64,000 bases of DNA from Streptomyces sp. MA5143a (GCF_900290235.1 NZ_OLMK01000026.1:186001-250000); one strand, 5' to 3'; positions 1 to 8,614 are shown, numbered from the stretch's first letter. The notes: generated by a model from the sequence alone, not told the origin. Numbers and translations: made by a program.

Positions 1-345
1 GCTGGGCCCCGGCGGGGTCTTCGCCGCCACCACCTACATCGCGCCGATGATGACCCACGCCGTCGGCTTCGCCGACGCCTCCGTCACCTGGCTCCTCGTT
101 CTCTTCGGCCTCGGCCGTCAACATCGGCGCCTTCAACCTCGGCAACGCGCTCGCCGCCTGGCTCGGCGGCCTCGTCATCGACGTGATCTTCGGTTCACGG
201 CGCCCAACTGGGTCGGAGCCGCCCTGGCGGTGAGCGCCCTCGGCGGGCGTTCCTTTCGGCGGCCCTGGAGCGCAAGAGGAACGTGCCGAGCACGGTTGTG
301 GTCGGCGGAGCCGGGGCCGACCGGCGGACGGTCGTGCACCGCTGA
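1..345 (+). pseudogene. MFS transporter C-terminal part, several frameshifts
   Basis: Left-edge fragment of what looks like a major facilitator (drug-efflux type) membrane protein. The last two helices are readable only by changing frame three times. Frame 2 gives FAATTYIAPMMTHAVGF up to about 114, frame 3 gives VNIGAFNLGNALAAWLGG from about 117, frame 2 again gives FTAPNWVGAALAVSALG from 194, and frame 1 gives FLSAALERKRNV from about 247 to a TGA at 343-345. One break fits a lost T in a short T run (192-196). Three breaks within 140 bp mean either real decay or poor local sequence. The upstream part lies outside the window. The family call rests on the short hydrophobic segments only. Confidence 0.55.
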
Positions 346-382
346 CAGCCGTGTGTCGTCCGTGTCCGCCCGACTCGAGCGC

Positions 383-1321
383 TCAGCCCGCCGCCACGGT
401 CAGCGGAGCGTATCGGCGGGACCAGTCGCCCGGCAGCTCGGAAATCCCGTAGGCCATCACCGCGTTAAAGGCGACCGACTTCAGGCCGTGTTGCTTCACC
501 CACGCCAGCAGTTCCTCGTGCCGTACGTCGATGTCCGTGCGGAGGGGGAGCCCGGCGTGGGCGGCCAGGGACGCGATGAGCGCCTTCGCCGTCTGTGTGT
601 CCCGGGCGATCAGCGGTCCGACGACATGGGTGTCCATGTTGGGCCAGGCGGCCGCGTAGCCGATGACTCGGCCGCTCTCCTCGGCGACGCGGATCTGATC
701 AGCGAAGGCGGGGAGCCGGGTGAGCACGTGAGTGCGGTCCGTGCCGAACACCTCCCCGTCGAGCCGGACGATAGTCGTGAGGTCCTCGGCGGTGGCCGGG
801 CGGGTGGTGACAGCTCGATCGTCCCCATCGGCCGAGAAGTGTCCCCGGACCATCTCGGCCCGCCCCGTGACCTTGAACCCCAGCTCTTCGTAGAGCGGCT
901 GTCCGTTGGGTGTCGCGTGCAGCGTCAGAGGGGTCGTCCCGGACTCGGTGATGACGTGGCGCATCAGACGGCGGCCGACGCCCTGCCGGGCGTGTCGCTC
1001 GGCCACCAGCACCATGCCGATCGCCCGAAGGGCCGGGCGGCCCGCCGCTCCGTACTCGGTCACCACACAGGCGGCGACGAGGCCACCTTCCGGGTCGTCG
1101 ATGCCGTAACCGGCCCCGGCTGCCAGCAGCAGCCCCCACTTGTGCTCTTCGCGGGGCCAGCCCCGGTTCTCGGACAAGTCGGCGCAGGCGGTGAGATCGC
1201 GCAGGGTGAGACGGCGGATGGGCAGAGTAGCGGGGGAAGGTGTCGGCACGCGGGCCAGGCTGTCCGACGCAGGACCCCGACGTCCACCGGATTGCTGGGG
1301 GACGTACGCGCTTTTGGCCAT
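383..1321 (-). CDS. GNAT family N-acetyltransferase, two GNAT-like halves
   Basis: Predicted cytosolic acetyl-CoA-dependent acyltransferase of about 312 aa. The N-terminal half carries the acetyl-CoA-binding pattern RHARQGVGRRLMRHV after a beta strand ending ALRAIGMVLVAE. The C-terminal half repeats a GNAT-like core (RVIGYAAAWP, then TAKALIASLAAHAG). Substrate is unknown. The frame stays open upstream to a TTG at 1372, which would run through a parS palindrome reading LFHVKH. The ATG at 1321 is preferred, although no strong ribosome binding site is visible there. A further internal GTG start before PTPSPATLPIRRL is possible. It is monocistronic and convergent with the decayed transporter upstream in the window. 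Confidence 0.85.
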   Translation of the reverse strand: MAKSAYVPQQSGGRRGPASDSLARVPTPSPATLPIRRLTLRDLTACADLSENRGWPREEHKWGLLLAAGAGYGIDDPEGGLVAACVVTEYGAAGRPALRAIGMVLVAERHARQGVGRRLMRHVITESGTTPLTLHATPNGQPLYEELGFKVTGRAEMVRGHFSADGDDRAVTTRPATAEDLTTIVRLDGEVFGTDRTHVLTRLPAFADQIRVAEESGRVIGYAAAWPNMDTHVVGPLIARDTQTAKALIASLAAHAGLPLRTDIDVRHEELLAWVKQHGLKSVAFNAVMAYGISELPGDWSRRYAPLTVAAG

Positions 1322-1352
1322 CTTGCCCACAAGCGCACAGAGCACGGACAGG

Positions 1353-1368
1353 TGTTTCACGTGAAACA
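1353..1368. other. parS: parS site, exact palindrome
   Basis: TGTTTCACGTGAAACA, a perfect 16-bp palindrome matching the bacterial parS consensus bound by ParB. It lies between the GNAT gene start and the divergent HAD gene, so it is effectively in the shared promoter region. ParB loading at parS near oriC organises the origin region for segregation. In Streptomyces many such sites cluster around the origin. Confidence 0.93.
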
Positions 1369-1427
1369 GCAACGCGCAGGCACACCCGAGCAGGCGTGAA
1401 GCGTGGGGCTGACTAGCCTCGGCCGCT

Positions 1428-2058
1428 ATGACGCGACTGCACCTGTTCGATCTGGACGGGACCCTGCTGCACCGATCGGCAGCGCCTGTGGAGATCTCAC
1501 GACAACTCGGCCTGGATCACGAGATCGCCGAGCTCGAACGGGACTTCGTGACCCGGCGTATCGATTCACGGATCTACGCGCAGCGCGTCCATCGTCTGTG
1601 CACCGGGCTCACCGAGGTCCATGTCGCCGCTGCCTTCGAGGGGGCGCCCTGGCTCCGGCGCATCCAGGACACCTGGGCCGAGATCCGGGACAGGGGAGAG
1701 TACTGCGCCGTCATCTCTCTCGCCTTCGTTCTTCGTCGAGCGGCTGACGGCGTGGGGTGCGCATGCGGCGTATGGTTCGCTCTTTCCCCCCGTGCCCTTC
1801 GCCGAGCCGGTTGATCCGGCAGGGATCCTCACCCCGGCGGCCAAGGTCGAGATCGCGGATCGCCTCTGCGCGCGACTCGGACTGACTCGCGCGGACTGTG
1901 TCGCATACGGTGACTCGCTGTCTGACGCGGACCTTTTCGGCTCGGTGCCGATCTCGGTCGCCGTAAATGCGGATCAGCATGTGGCCGTGCTGGCCACGCA
2001 CTCCTATACGGGGCAGGATCTGTGGGATGCCTATGAATTGGTGCGCCACGCCCGGTAA
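1428..2058 (+). pseudogene. HAD-superfamily phosphatase (SerB-like), one frameshift
   Basis: Resembles small HAD-IB phosphatases of the phosphoserine phosphatase type. Motif I is FDLDGTLLH at the N-terminus (ATG 1428). The first frame runs to about 1714 (EYCAVISL). The second resumes near 1717 as SPSFFVERLTAWGAHA and carries motif III/IV GDSLSDADLF, ending at 2058. The break falls in a TC-dinucleotide run (ATCTCTCTCGCC). Restoring one TC unit gives a continuous VISLSPSFF, the expected motif II. The two frames together give a normal-length protein of about 210 aa, so a recent indel or sequencing slip is likelier than old decay. Specificity cannot be told. Confidence 0.75.
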
Positions 2059-2478
2059 TTGAAGGAATCGCTGATTCGCCCCTGTTGAATTCCTGCCGGG
2101 ACATGGGGGGACTTGTATGTGACGCGCGTGCCGGTAGGGTCGAGTCCGGTTCGTGTCCGAAGCGAGATGTAGTTGTCTCATCCTGCGGGTACGAACACAG
2201 TCCAATGCAGCCTAACCGGACAGAGAGATCGAAGAACCGCGTTCACCGTTGTGGAACGTGGGCGTTGGTGTGCTGTGGAACGCTGCCACACATTGCTGCG
2301 GCCCACGTCACACTCTCGCCTACTTGTCCGTACGGGGCGGGAAGCCGGGTTGAATGTGGCCGCATTGGTCGTGGGGGAACACAAGGGGGAAAGCAAGGCC
2401 GTCCGCGGGGGAAACATGCGACCTTCCGATTGAGGGAGTGCGCAGATCGACCGAAAGATGCTCGAGGCGAGGCACACC
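2059..2478. other. 420-bp gap, no gene recognised
   Basis: Lies between the HAD gene and the flavohaemoglobin-like gene. No convincing ORF, RNA or strong terminator was seen. A 9-bp direct repeat TGTGGAACG occurs at 2250 and 2274. The sequence just before 2479 supplies the ribosome binding site GAGGCGAGG. It presumably holds the promoter of the downstream gene. Confidence 0.5.
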
Positions 2479-3927
2479 ATGGACGCTCCGACCACCACCA
2501 CGTCGGCCGGCAACGGCGCTGCGGGGGACAGTGACGGAGGCAGCTGGTTCACACCGCGCACCCAGCCGTCCCCCGACGGGGACCAGGAGATCGAGGGCAA
2601 TCGTCTCGCCGGGTTGCGTCCCGTGGCTCGCCCCCGGGAGCCGTCGACCGGCCCACAGCGGACCCCGGACGAGGCTGCCCGGGAGCGAATACCTCCGTTC
2701 CAGGACACGCCGTCCAGCCCTCCACCCCGACCGGCTGCCCTCGGCGAGGAGCACGGCTCCGAGCAGTCCGTCTTCGAGGCCCGGGTCCCCACGCCCCGTG
2801 CGGGCCCTGATGCCTCGCCCGACGCCGTGCTCATCCGGCGGACCATGGCCGAGGTCGGACCCGTCGCCGACAAGGTCACCTCGTACTTCTACGCGCTCCT
2901 CTTCGTCCAGCACCCGGACCTGCGCTCCCTCTTCCCGCCGGCGATGGACGCCCAAAGGGACCGTCTGCTCAAGGCACTGCTGACCGCGGCCGAGCACATC
3001 GACAACACCCCCGTCCTCGTCGACTACCTCCAGAACCTCGGCCGAGGCCACCGCAAGTACGGCACACAGCCTGAGCACTACCCGGCGGTCGGCGAGTGCC
3101 TGATCGGCTCCCTGAGCCGTTACGCCCCCACGACCTGGGACGACGAGACCGAGGCGGCCTGGGTACGGACGTACACCACGATCTCTCAGGTGATGATCGA
3201 CGCGGCGGCCGCGGACGAGCTGCGTTCCCCGCCGTGGTGGCTCGCCGAGGTCGTCTCGCACGAGCTGAGAACAGCCGACATAGCGGTCCTCACCGTCCGG
3301 CCGAACCAGCCGTATCCGTTTCTCGCCGGTCAGTACGCCAGCGTGGAGACTCCCTGGTGGCCGCGGATCTGGCGGCACTACTCCTTCGCCTCGGCGCCCC
3401 GCTCGGACGGACTGCTGTCGTTCCATGTGAAAGCGGTCCCGGCGGGCTGGGTCTCCAACGCGCTCGTGCACCGTGCCCGACTCGGCGACGTCATACGGCT
3501 CGGGCCGCCGGCCGGTGCGATGACCGTCGACCACAGCACCGACAACGGACTGCTCTGCCTGGGAGGGGGTACCGGCATCGCCCCCATCAAGGCCATGATC
3601 GAGGATGTCGCCGAACGAGGACGGCACCGCCCGGCCGAGGTCTTCTACGGGGCCCGCAGTGACCAGGACCTCTATGACATCGACACTCTGCTGCGACTGC
3701 AGCAGAGCAACTCCTGGCTGAAGGTCCGGCCGGTGGTCGACCGGCACGGGCTGCTCCAGTTGCCCGACGCCATACGCGAATACGGACCGTGGGGCGGGTA
3801 CGACGCGTACCTCTCCGGTCCGCCCGGGATGATCCGCAGCGGTGTGGACGCGCTCAGGGGCGTGGGTGTCCCGTCGGACCGCATACGCCATGACTCGGTG
3901 GAGGAACTGGTGGCCGCCGGCGACTGA
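2479..3927 (+). CDS. flavohaemoglobin-like globin-FAD-NAD(P)H oxidoreductase with disordered N-terminus
   Basis: About 482 aa. Residues 1-115 are Pro/Thr/Ser-rich and look disordered, which is unusual for the family (normally about 400 aa and starting with the globin). A globin domain follows (FYALLFVQHPDLRSLFPPAM, proximal-His region GRGHRKYG). Then comes an FAD-binding ferredoxin-reductase domain (RHYSFAS) and an NAD-binding domain (GGGTGIAPIKAM, SGPPGMI). Flavohaemoglobins convert NO to nitrate with O2 and NAD(P)H; other globin-reductase fusions may serve redox sensing. The ATG at 2479 is chosen for its GAGGCGAGG site. An in-frame ATG at 2458 lacks one. Cytosolic; no NO-responsive operator was recognised. 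Confidence 0.88.
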   Translation: MDAPTTTTSAGNGAAGDSDGGSWFTPRTQPSPDGDQEIEGNRLAGLRPVARPREPSTGPQRTPDEAARERIPPFQDTPSSPPPRPAALGEEHGSEQSVFEARVPTPRAGPDASPDAVLIRRTMAEVGPVADKVTSYFYALLFVQHPDLRSLFPPAMDAQRDRLLKALLTAAEHIDNTPVLVDYLQNLGRGHRKYGTQPEHYPAVGECLIGSLSRYAPTTWDDETEAAWVRTYTTISQVMIDAAAADELRSPPWWLAEVVSHELRTADIAVLTVRPNQPYPFLAGQYASVETPWWPRIWRHYSFASAPRSDGLLSFHVKAVPAGWVSNALVHRARLGDVIRLGPPAGAMTVDHSTDNGLLCLGGGTGIAPIKAMIEDVAERGRHRPAEVFYGARSDQDLYDIDTLLRLQQSNSWLKVRPVVDRHGLLQLPDAIREYGPWGGYDAYLSGPPGMIRSGVDALRGVGVPSDRIRHDSVEELVAAGD

Positions 3928-3971
3928 ACCGGAAGCCCCACCGGGCCGTGACGGGCAGCGCCATCTGTCCG

Positions 3972-4475
3972 TCAGCCCAGGTCGGGCGCGTGCATCGCGC
4001 GGACGCCCTCGATGTTCCCGTCGAGGTAGTGGCGCAGGGACAGCGGGACGAGGTGGACGGAGGCGATCCCGACCCGGGTGAAGGGCACCCGCACGATCTC
4101 GTACTCGCCCAGCGGCTCGTCCACCTCGGGGCCGTGCCGCTTCGACGTGTCCATGGATTCCAGCCGACAGACGAAGAAGTGCTGGACCTTGACCCCCGTC
4201 GCGCCACCGTCCTCACCGATGTGTTCGACGGTGTCCACGAAGCAGGGCACGACATCGGTGATCTTGGCGCCGAGTTCCTCATGCACCTCGCGATGGAGCG
4301 CGTCGACGACGGTCGTGTCCTCCGGCTCGACCCCGCCACCAGGCGTGAGCCAGTAGGGATCGACACCCGGTTTGGTCCGCTTGATCAGGATCAGGTCGTC
4401 GCCGTCGAGCAGGATGGCGCGGGCGGTGCGTTTGACCACGGGTCGGACGGTCATGGGAGAAATGTGGCCCGTCAT
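3972..4475 (-). CDS. Nudix hydrolase
   Basis: Predicted pyrophosphohydrolase of nucleoside-diphosphate-X substrates, about 167 aa. The Nudix box is clear: GGVEPEDTTVVDAL followed by HREVHEELGA, matching Gx5Ex7REUXEEXGU, so the metal-binding glutamates are present. The start is uncertain. ATG 4475 begins inside the parS-like palindrome, whose GTGGAA half could serve as a weak ribosome binding site. ATG 4454 (MTVRPVVKR) is a shorter alternative closer to the first beta strand. Substrate not predictable. Confidence 0.85.
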   Translation of the reverse strand: MTGHISPMTVRPVVKRTARAILLDGDDLILIKRTKPGVDPYWLTPGGGVEPEDTTVVDALHREVHEELGAKITDVVPCFVDTVEHIGEDGGATGVKVQHFFVCRLESMDTSKRHGPEVDEPLGEYEIVRVPFTRVGIASVHLVPLSLRHYLDGNIEGVRAMHAPDLG

Positions 4476-4490
4476 GTTCCACGTGAAACA
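4475..4490. other. parS: parS variant, one mismatch
   Basis: TGTTCCACGTGAAACA differs from the parS consensus at one position (T to C in the left arm). It overlaps the probable start of the Nudix gene and precedes the LysR gene's 3' end. Single-mismatch parS sites can still bind ParB, often more weakly; that is family knowledge, not shown here. Confidence 0.75.
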
Positions 4491-4528
4491 TCGCCCGACC
4501 ACGGAAATGAGCCACGGCACCCGCTGCC

Positions 4529-5431
4529 TCAGGACCAGCCCACCGCCGTGCGCAGCAGCCAGTCGTGGGCCCGGGCGATGTGCGGCATGGCCAGGGTGCC
4601 GATACGGACCACCAGGAAGTACGTCCGTAGCGGCGGCACCGTCGGCTCGAGAAGCGCTATGACGTCCCCTCGCTCAAGGGCATCGACGCAGAGATAGCGG
4701 GGCAGCACCGCCAGACCTCCCCCCGAGATCGCACAGGCCAGCACCGCGCGTAGGTCAGGGACGACCACGGTGCCGGAGGCGGCGGGCCGGGAGTCGAAGA
4801 CCGAGGCCCAGTAGCGGGCGATAAACGGCAGCGACTCGTGCACCTCGACGACCGGAAGCCCTTCCAGCAGGTGCGCCTCCTTGGGGTGCAGCGTGCCGGG
4901 GCCGATGCGCTCGGCCCACCGCGGGGCGGCGACCAGGACATGCTCCTCGTCGCAGAGGGCGGTCGCGGTCAGCAGCGCGCCGCGCGGCCGCGCGGTGGTG
5001 ATGGCCAGGTCGTGGTGGCCGGCGGCGAGGCCCTCCAACGTCTCGTCGGCGTTCCCGAAGGACACCCGCAACGCGAAGCCCTGACCGTCGTCGATGAGTT
5101 CCGTGAGAGCGGGCAGGACGCGCTCGGCGGTGAACTCCGGGGGACCGGCGAGATGGAGAGTACCCAAGGAGGAATCGTCGTCGAGGCCCGTCTCGGCGAT
5201 CTCCATCAACGCGTCGAGATGAGGGGCCGCCTTGTGGGCGAGTTCGTCGCCGATGGTCGTCGGCGTCACGCCCCGGGCCTGCCGCAGGAACAGCGGGCGG
5301 CCCAGCTGCCGCTCCAGGGTGCGGATCTGGGAGGTGACGGCCGGCTGCGACAGGCCGAGCAGGGCCGCGGCACGGGTGAACGAACCGGCCCGGTGCACGG
5401 TCACGAACGTACGCAGTAAGGCCAGATCCAT
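4529..5431 (-). CDS. LysR family transcriptional regulator
   Basis: 300 aa. The N-terminal winged helix-turn-helix is typical (LALLRTFVTVHRAGSFTRAA, then LSQPAVTSQIRTLERQLG). A periplasmic-binding-protein-like effector domain fills the rest. ATG 5431 is preferred over the longer open frame because GAAGGGGCGACC sits just before it and the LysR fold starts at MDLALLRTF. The divergent neighbour would usually be a target, but upstream lies only the 3' end of the PLP lyase gene, so targets are unclear. The inducer is unknown. Confidence 0.92.
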   Translation of the reverse strand: MDLALLRTFVTVHRAGSFTRAAALLGLSQPAVTSQIRTLERQLGRPLFLRQARGVTPTTIGDELAHKAAPHLDALMEIAETGLDDDSSLGTLHLAGPPEFTAERVLPALTELIDDGQGFALRVSFGNADETLEGLAAGHHDLAITTARPRGALLTATALCDEEHVLVAAPRWAERIGPGTLHPKEAHLLEGLPVVEVHESLPFIARYWASVFDSRPAASGTVVVPDLRAVLACAISGGGLAVLPRYLCVDALERGDVIALLEPTVPPLRTYFLVVRIGTLAMPHIARAHDWLLRTAVGWS

Positions 5432-5614
5432 GGTCGCCCCTTCGCCGCCCCGGAGCGCCCAACTATAAATAAGTCGATAGGTCTCTGTCGCTACTGTGAT
5501 TGGACACTGACACAGAGTCAACTAGCCTTGGTCGGGCGGTTCTTCGCGCGCGGAACCGGGGCGGTCCGAGCCACGAGGGGGGAGGCTCGGACCGCCCGTT
5601 GTACGTACGGAGTA

Positions 5615-6760
5615 CTAGCCGGTAGCCACGGCGAGAGCCCGCAGTACATCCGCCACCAGATCGTCCGTGTCCTCCGCGCCGGCCGAGAAGCGGATGAAGC
5701 CTTCCGGCACCGCGTCCCCGCCCCACCGTCCACGCCGCTCGGCAGTCGACCGCACCCCGCCGAAGCTCGTGGCGTCGTCCACGAGACGCAGTGCGTCGAG
5801 GAAGCGGTCGGCACGCACGCGCGTGGACAGCGAGAACGAGACGACGCATCCATAACGCCGCATCTGCTGCGAGGCGATCTTGTGGGACGGATCGCCCCCC
5901 AGTCCCGGATACCGTAGCCCGGTCACCTCGGGGCGACCCTTCAGCGCCTCGGCCACGGCCAGGGCGTTGGTGCTCTGCCGGTCGGCCCGTAGCTGGAGCG
6001 TGGCCAGTGAACGGTGCGCGAGCCAGGCCTCCATCGGGCCGGGGATCGCTCCGACGATCTTGCGCCAGCGCCGTACGGCGGCCATCAGCCCCGCATCGCG
6101 CCCGACCACATAACCGAGCAGCACATCACCGTGCCCCGTCAGTTGCTTGGTGCCGCTGGCCACCGCGAAGTCCGCACCCAACTCCAGCGGCCGCTGCCCG
6201 AGCGGGGTCGCCAGGGTGTTGTCGACGGCGACCAGGCAGCCCCGCTCGTGCGCCGCCTCGCAGAGCCGGCGGATGTCGCACACGTCGAGCCCTGGGTTGG
6301 ACGGCGTCTCCACCCACAGCAGCTTGGCGCCGTCCAGGGCGTCGAGCTGGGCATCGCCGCCGGTCGGGGCACTGCGCACCTCGATGCCGTACGACCGCAG
6401 CTGCTCACCGGCCAGCGGCAGCACGTTGTAGCCGTCGCTCGGTAGGACGAGGACGTCTCCTGAGCGCAGCTGGGAGAAGAGGACCGCCGAGATCGCGGCC
6501 ATGCCCGAGGCGAAGGCGAGCGTCTCGACCTCCTCCTGGCCGGGCGCCTCCAGCTCCCCGATGGCTCGCTCCAGGAGGGTCCAGGTGGGGTTCTGATCCC
6601 GCCCGTACGCGTACGGGCCGGTGGGGTCGCCCGGCAGGTGATAGTGGGCGGCGAAGACCGGGCCCGGAAGGGTCGGCTCATGCTTGACGGGTTCGGGCAG
6701 ACCGACGCGGACGGCTCGTGTGCCCTCACCCAGCTCCGGGGCGGGGTTCTCCTCACTCAT
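5615..6760 (-). CDS. Cys/Met metabolism PLP-dependent lyase (cystathionine gamma-lyase/synthase family)
   Basis: About 381 aa, a fold-type I PLP enzyme of the transsulfuration family. Landmarks are FASGMAAISAVLF (cofactor phosphate region), WVETPSNPGLDV, VAVDNTLATP and the lysine loop SGTKQLTGHGDVLLG. It may cleave or form C-S bonds in cystathionine or methionine-like substrates; sequence alone does not separate lyase from synthase. ATG 6760 has GGAAGGA upstream, and its ATGA overlaps the stop of ptpA, so the two genes are translationally coupled. Confidence 0.88.
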   Translation of the reverse strand: MSEENPAPELGEGTRAVRVGLPEPVKHEPTLPGPVFAAHYHLPGDPTGPYAYGRDQNPTWTLLERAIGELEAPGQEEVETLAFASGMAAISAVLFSQLRSGDVLVLPSDGYNVLPLAGEQLRSYGIEVRSAPTGGDAQLDALDGAKLLWVETPSNPGLDVCDIRRLCEAAHERGCLVAVDNTLATPLGQRPLELGADFAVASGTKQLTGHGDVLLGYVVGRDAGLMAAVRRWRKIVGAIPGPMEAWLAHRSLATLQLRADRQSTNALAVAEALKGRPEVTGLRYPGLGGDPSHKIASQQMRRYGCVVSFSLSTRVRADRFLDALRLVDDATSFGGVRSTAERRGRWGGDAVPEGFIRFSAGAEDTDDLVADVLRALAVATG

Positions 6761-7248
6761 GCGACATGTCCTTCCACCTGCTCGCGTACGGCGGTCAGAA
6801 GGCCCTCGCTCGCGGCCTCCACCAGCTCGAGGCACTCCTCGAAGCCGTCCATGCCACCGTAGTAGGGGTCGGGAACGTCGAGGTCGTCACCCGCGGCGGG
6901 GTCGTAGGAGCGCAGAAGACGGACCTTGTCCGCGTCCTCCGGGGTGGGCGCGAGGCGGCGCAGCGCCTTCATGTGACCCGCGTCCAGGGCGACGACGAGG
7001 TCGAGGCGGGAGAACCACGAGGCGTGGAACTGGCGCGCGGTGTGGCCGCTGCCGTAGCCGTGGGCCTCCAGAACACTGACGGTACGCGGATCGGCCGGCT
7101 CGCCCTCGTGCCAGCCACCGGTGCCCGCACTGTCGACCTTGACCAGGCCGTCGAGTCCGGCCTCTTCCGTACGGGCGCGGAAGACGGACTCGGCCATCGG
7201 CGAACGGCAGATGTTGCCGGTGCAGACAAAACAGACGCGGTAGGTCAT
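6757..7248 (-). CDS. ptpA: low-molecular-weight protein-tyrosine phosphatase PtpA
   Basis: 163 aa. The catalytic P-loop CTGNICRS sits at residues 9-16 and the general-acid loop DPYYGG near 127-132, both diagnostic of low-molecular-weight tyrosine phosphatases. Length is normal. In Streptomyces this enzyme (PtpA) dephosphorylates phosphotyrosine proteins and has been linked to secondary metabolism. Cytosolic. It is the first gene of a pair with the PLP lyase (4-bp overlap). A short gap separates it from the membrane protein upstream. Confidence 0.93.
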   Translation of the reverse strand: MTYRVCFVCTGNICRSPMAESVFRARTEEAGLDGLVKVDSAGTGGWHEGEPADPRTVSVLEAHGYGSGHTARQFHASWFSRLDLVVALDAGHMKALRRLAPTPEDADKVRLLRSYDPAAGDDLDVPDPYYGGMDGFEECLELVEAASEGLLTAVREQVEGHVA

Positions 7249-7257
7249 CTCAAAGCC

Positions 7258-7632
7258 TCAGTCGGCATCGGGCAGGACGAGGTGGAGTGCCCAGGAGACG
7301 ATCGAGATGATCAGGCCGCCCAGGACTGCGGTCCAGAAGCCCTCCACGTGGAAGCTCAGATCGATCTTGTCGGCCAGCCAGGAGGTGAGCAGCAGCATCA
7401 GGGCGTTCACCACCAGCGTGAACAGGCCCAGGGTGACTATGAAAAGGGGCAGTGTGAGGAGCTGGACCAGCGGCTTCACCACGGCGTTCACCAGGCCGAA
7501 GACGAGCGCCACCAACAGCAGCGTGCCGACCTTCTTGCCCGTGCCGTCCCCGGTGAGTGTGATCTTGTCGAGGAGCCAGACGGCGACGGCCAGTGCGCCC
7601 GCGTTGGCGATCGTCTTGACTAGGAAATTCAT
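7258..7632 (-). CDS. phage holin family / four-helix membrane protein
   Basis: 124 aa. Four hydrophobic segments are readable (ALAVAVWLL, VGTLLLVALVFGLVNAVV, LFIVTLGLFTLVVNALML, AVLGGLIISIVSWALHL) with the motif VNAVVKPLVQLLTLPL typical of the phage holin family IV/YvlD-type integral membrane proteins. Function is unknown; 'holin' is a family name only. ATG 7632 (MNFLVKT) is the likely start, with an in-frame ATG one codon upstream. It is divergent from the cupin gene, with only 60 bp between. Confidence 0.85.
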   Translation of the reverse strand: MNFLVKTIANAGALAVAVWLLDKITLTGDGTGKKVGTLLLVALVFGLVNAVVKPLVQLLTLPLFIVTLGLFTLVVNALMLLLTSWLADKIDLSFHVEGFWTAVLGGLIISIVSWALHLVLPDAD

Positions 7633-7692
7633 CATGTGTCTGATCGTGGCAGAACGGATCGGTACGAGCATCGGGCAGGGGCGACAAAGTCG

Positions 7693-8010
7693 ATGAAGGC
7701 ATTCCGGTTGGATGAACTGGAGACGGAGCGGGCCGCCAACGACGGCGCCTATCTGCAGTTCCTGCGCGAACGGAACATGTCGGTCGGTCTCTACGCGCTC
7801 GACGCGGGCGAGCTCGACCCGCAGCGGCCGCACAGCCAGGACGAGGTGTACCTCGTCGTGAGCGGTAGGGCCTCACTCACCGTCGGCCTGGAGACCACGC
7901 AAGTGGCGCGAGGCAGCGTGGTCTACGTGCCCGCCGGGGTCGCCCACAAGTTCCACCACATCACCGAGGATCTCCGGGTCGTGGTGGTGTTCTCTCCGCC
8001 GGAGGGCTGA
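7693..8010 (+). CDS. cupin-domain protein
   Basis: 105 aa single cupin. The two cupin motifs are visible: PHSQDEVYLVVSGRASLTVG, and GSVVYVPAGVAHKFHHITED with metal-type His residues. A small beta-barrel like this may be an enzyme or a binding protein; no substrate can be assigned. ATG 7693 follows a weak CAGGGGCGAC. A weak hairpin (GTTCCC/GGGAAC, 8024-8038) follows the stop and may end transcription. Confidence 0.85.
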   Translation: MKAFRLDELETERAANDGAYLQFLRERNMSVGLYALDAGELDPQRPHSQDEVYLVVSGRASLTVGLETTQVARGSVVYVPAGVAHKFHHITEDLRVVVVFSPPEG

Positions 8011-8168
8011 GCTCCACTTCAGGGTTCCCTAGGGGAACGATCAGGGACGGACAAGGGGTGCGAAGCCCCCGGACGCCCCCTGCGCGGCCCTAGCATCGAT
8101 GGCAGGACATGAAGGGACCCGGAACCAGTGCCCGACGAGGGCCACGGGCGGAGACAAGGAGCAAGGCG

Positions 8169-8381
8169 ATGCGGGAGATCTTCGCGGGGATGCCGTGGTG
8201 GGTGAAGTGGATCGCGGTGCCGGTCATCGCGCTGGTCGTGTTCGGCGGGCTGCTGGTCAGCATCCTCCAGGTCGTGTTCAGCCTGCTGTTCAAGGTGCTG
8301 GTCTTCGTGGCCCTGGTCGGAGGACTCATCTATGTCGTACGGAAGTTCACGGCGAGTTCGTCGTCCCGCAGCGACTGGTGA
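8169..8381 (+). CDS. small membrane protein (DUF5326-like)
   Basis: 70 aa. One or two hydrophobic helices (WIAVPVIALVVFGGLLVSIL, LVFVALVGGLIYVV) sit between a short amphipathic N-terminus MREIFAGMPWWVKW and a Ser-rich tail. It matches my memory of the Streptomyces-restricted DUF5326 family, whose function is unknown. AAGGAG is well placed before ATG 8169. Confidence 0.85.
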   Translation: MREIFAGMPWWVKWIAVPVIALVVFGGLLVSILQVVFSLLFKVLVFVALVGGLIYVVRKFTASSSSRSDW

Positions 8382-8614
8382 CGCGTCAGCACGGGGGAAC
8401 TGCTGAGGCATGAGTGAGTGAGGGCTGGTCAGGGCGCGGCGGTAACAGGAACGTGAGGTTCCCTCGGCAGGGGGAAGTTTCCCGTCGGGGCCGTCTGCGG
8501 GCGGTGGCGGGCGGTTAGAGTCCGGGAACTCGTCGCGGGCTCCACCCCGCGGGCGGCGCACCCCCTCCCGTGTCCCCCGCACGGGCGGCCCACCTCGCGC
8601 TTCGGGAGTGACCC

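Noticed and set aside
3418..3436. TTCCATGTGAAAGC as a parS site in the flavohaemoglobin gene
   Set aside because: Central CG is lost and symmetry is broken; the FHVKA peptide is a coincidence of the fold.
7341..7356. CCTCCACGTGGAAGCT as a parS site in the holin-family gene
   Set aside because: Shares CACGTG only; several arm mismatches.
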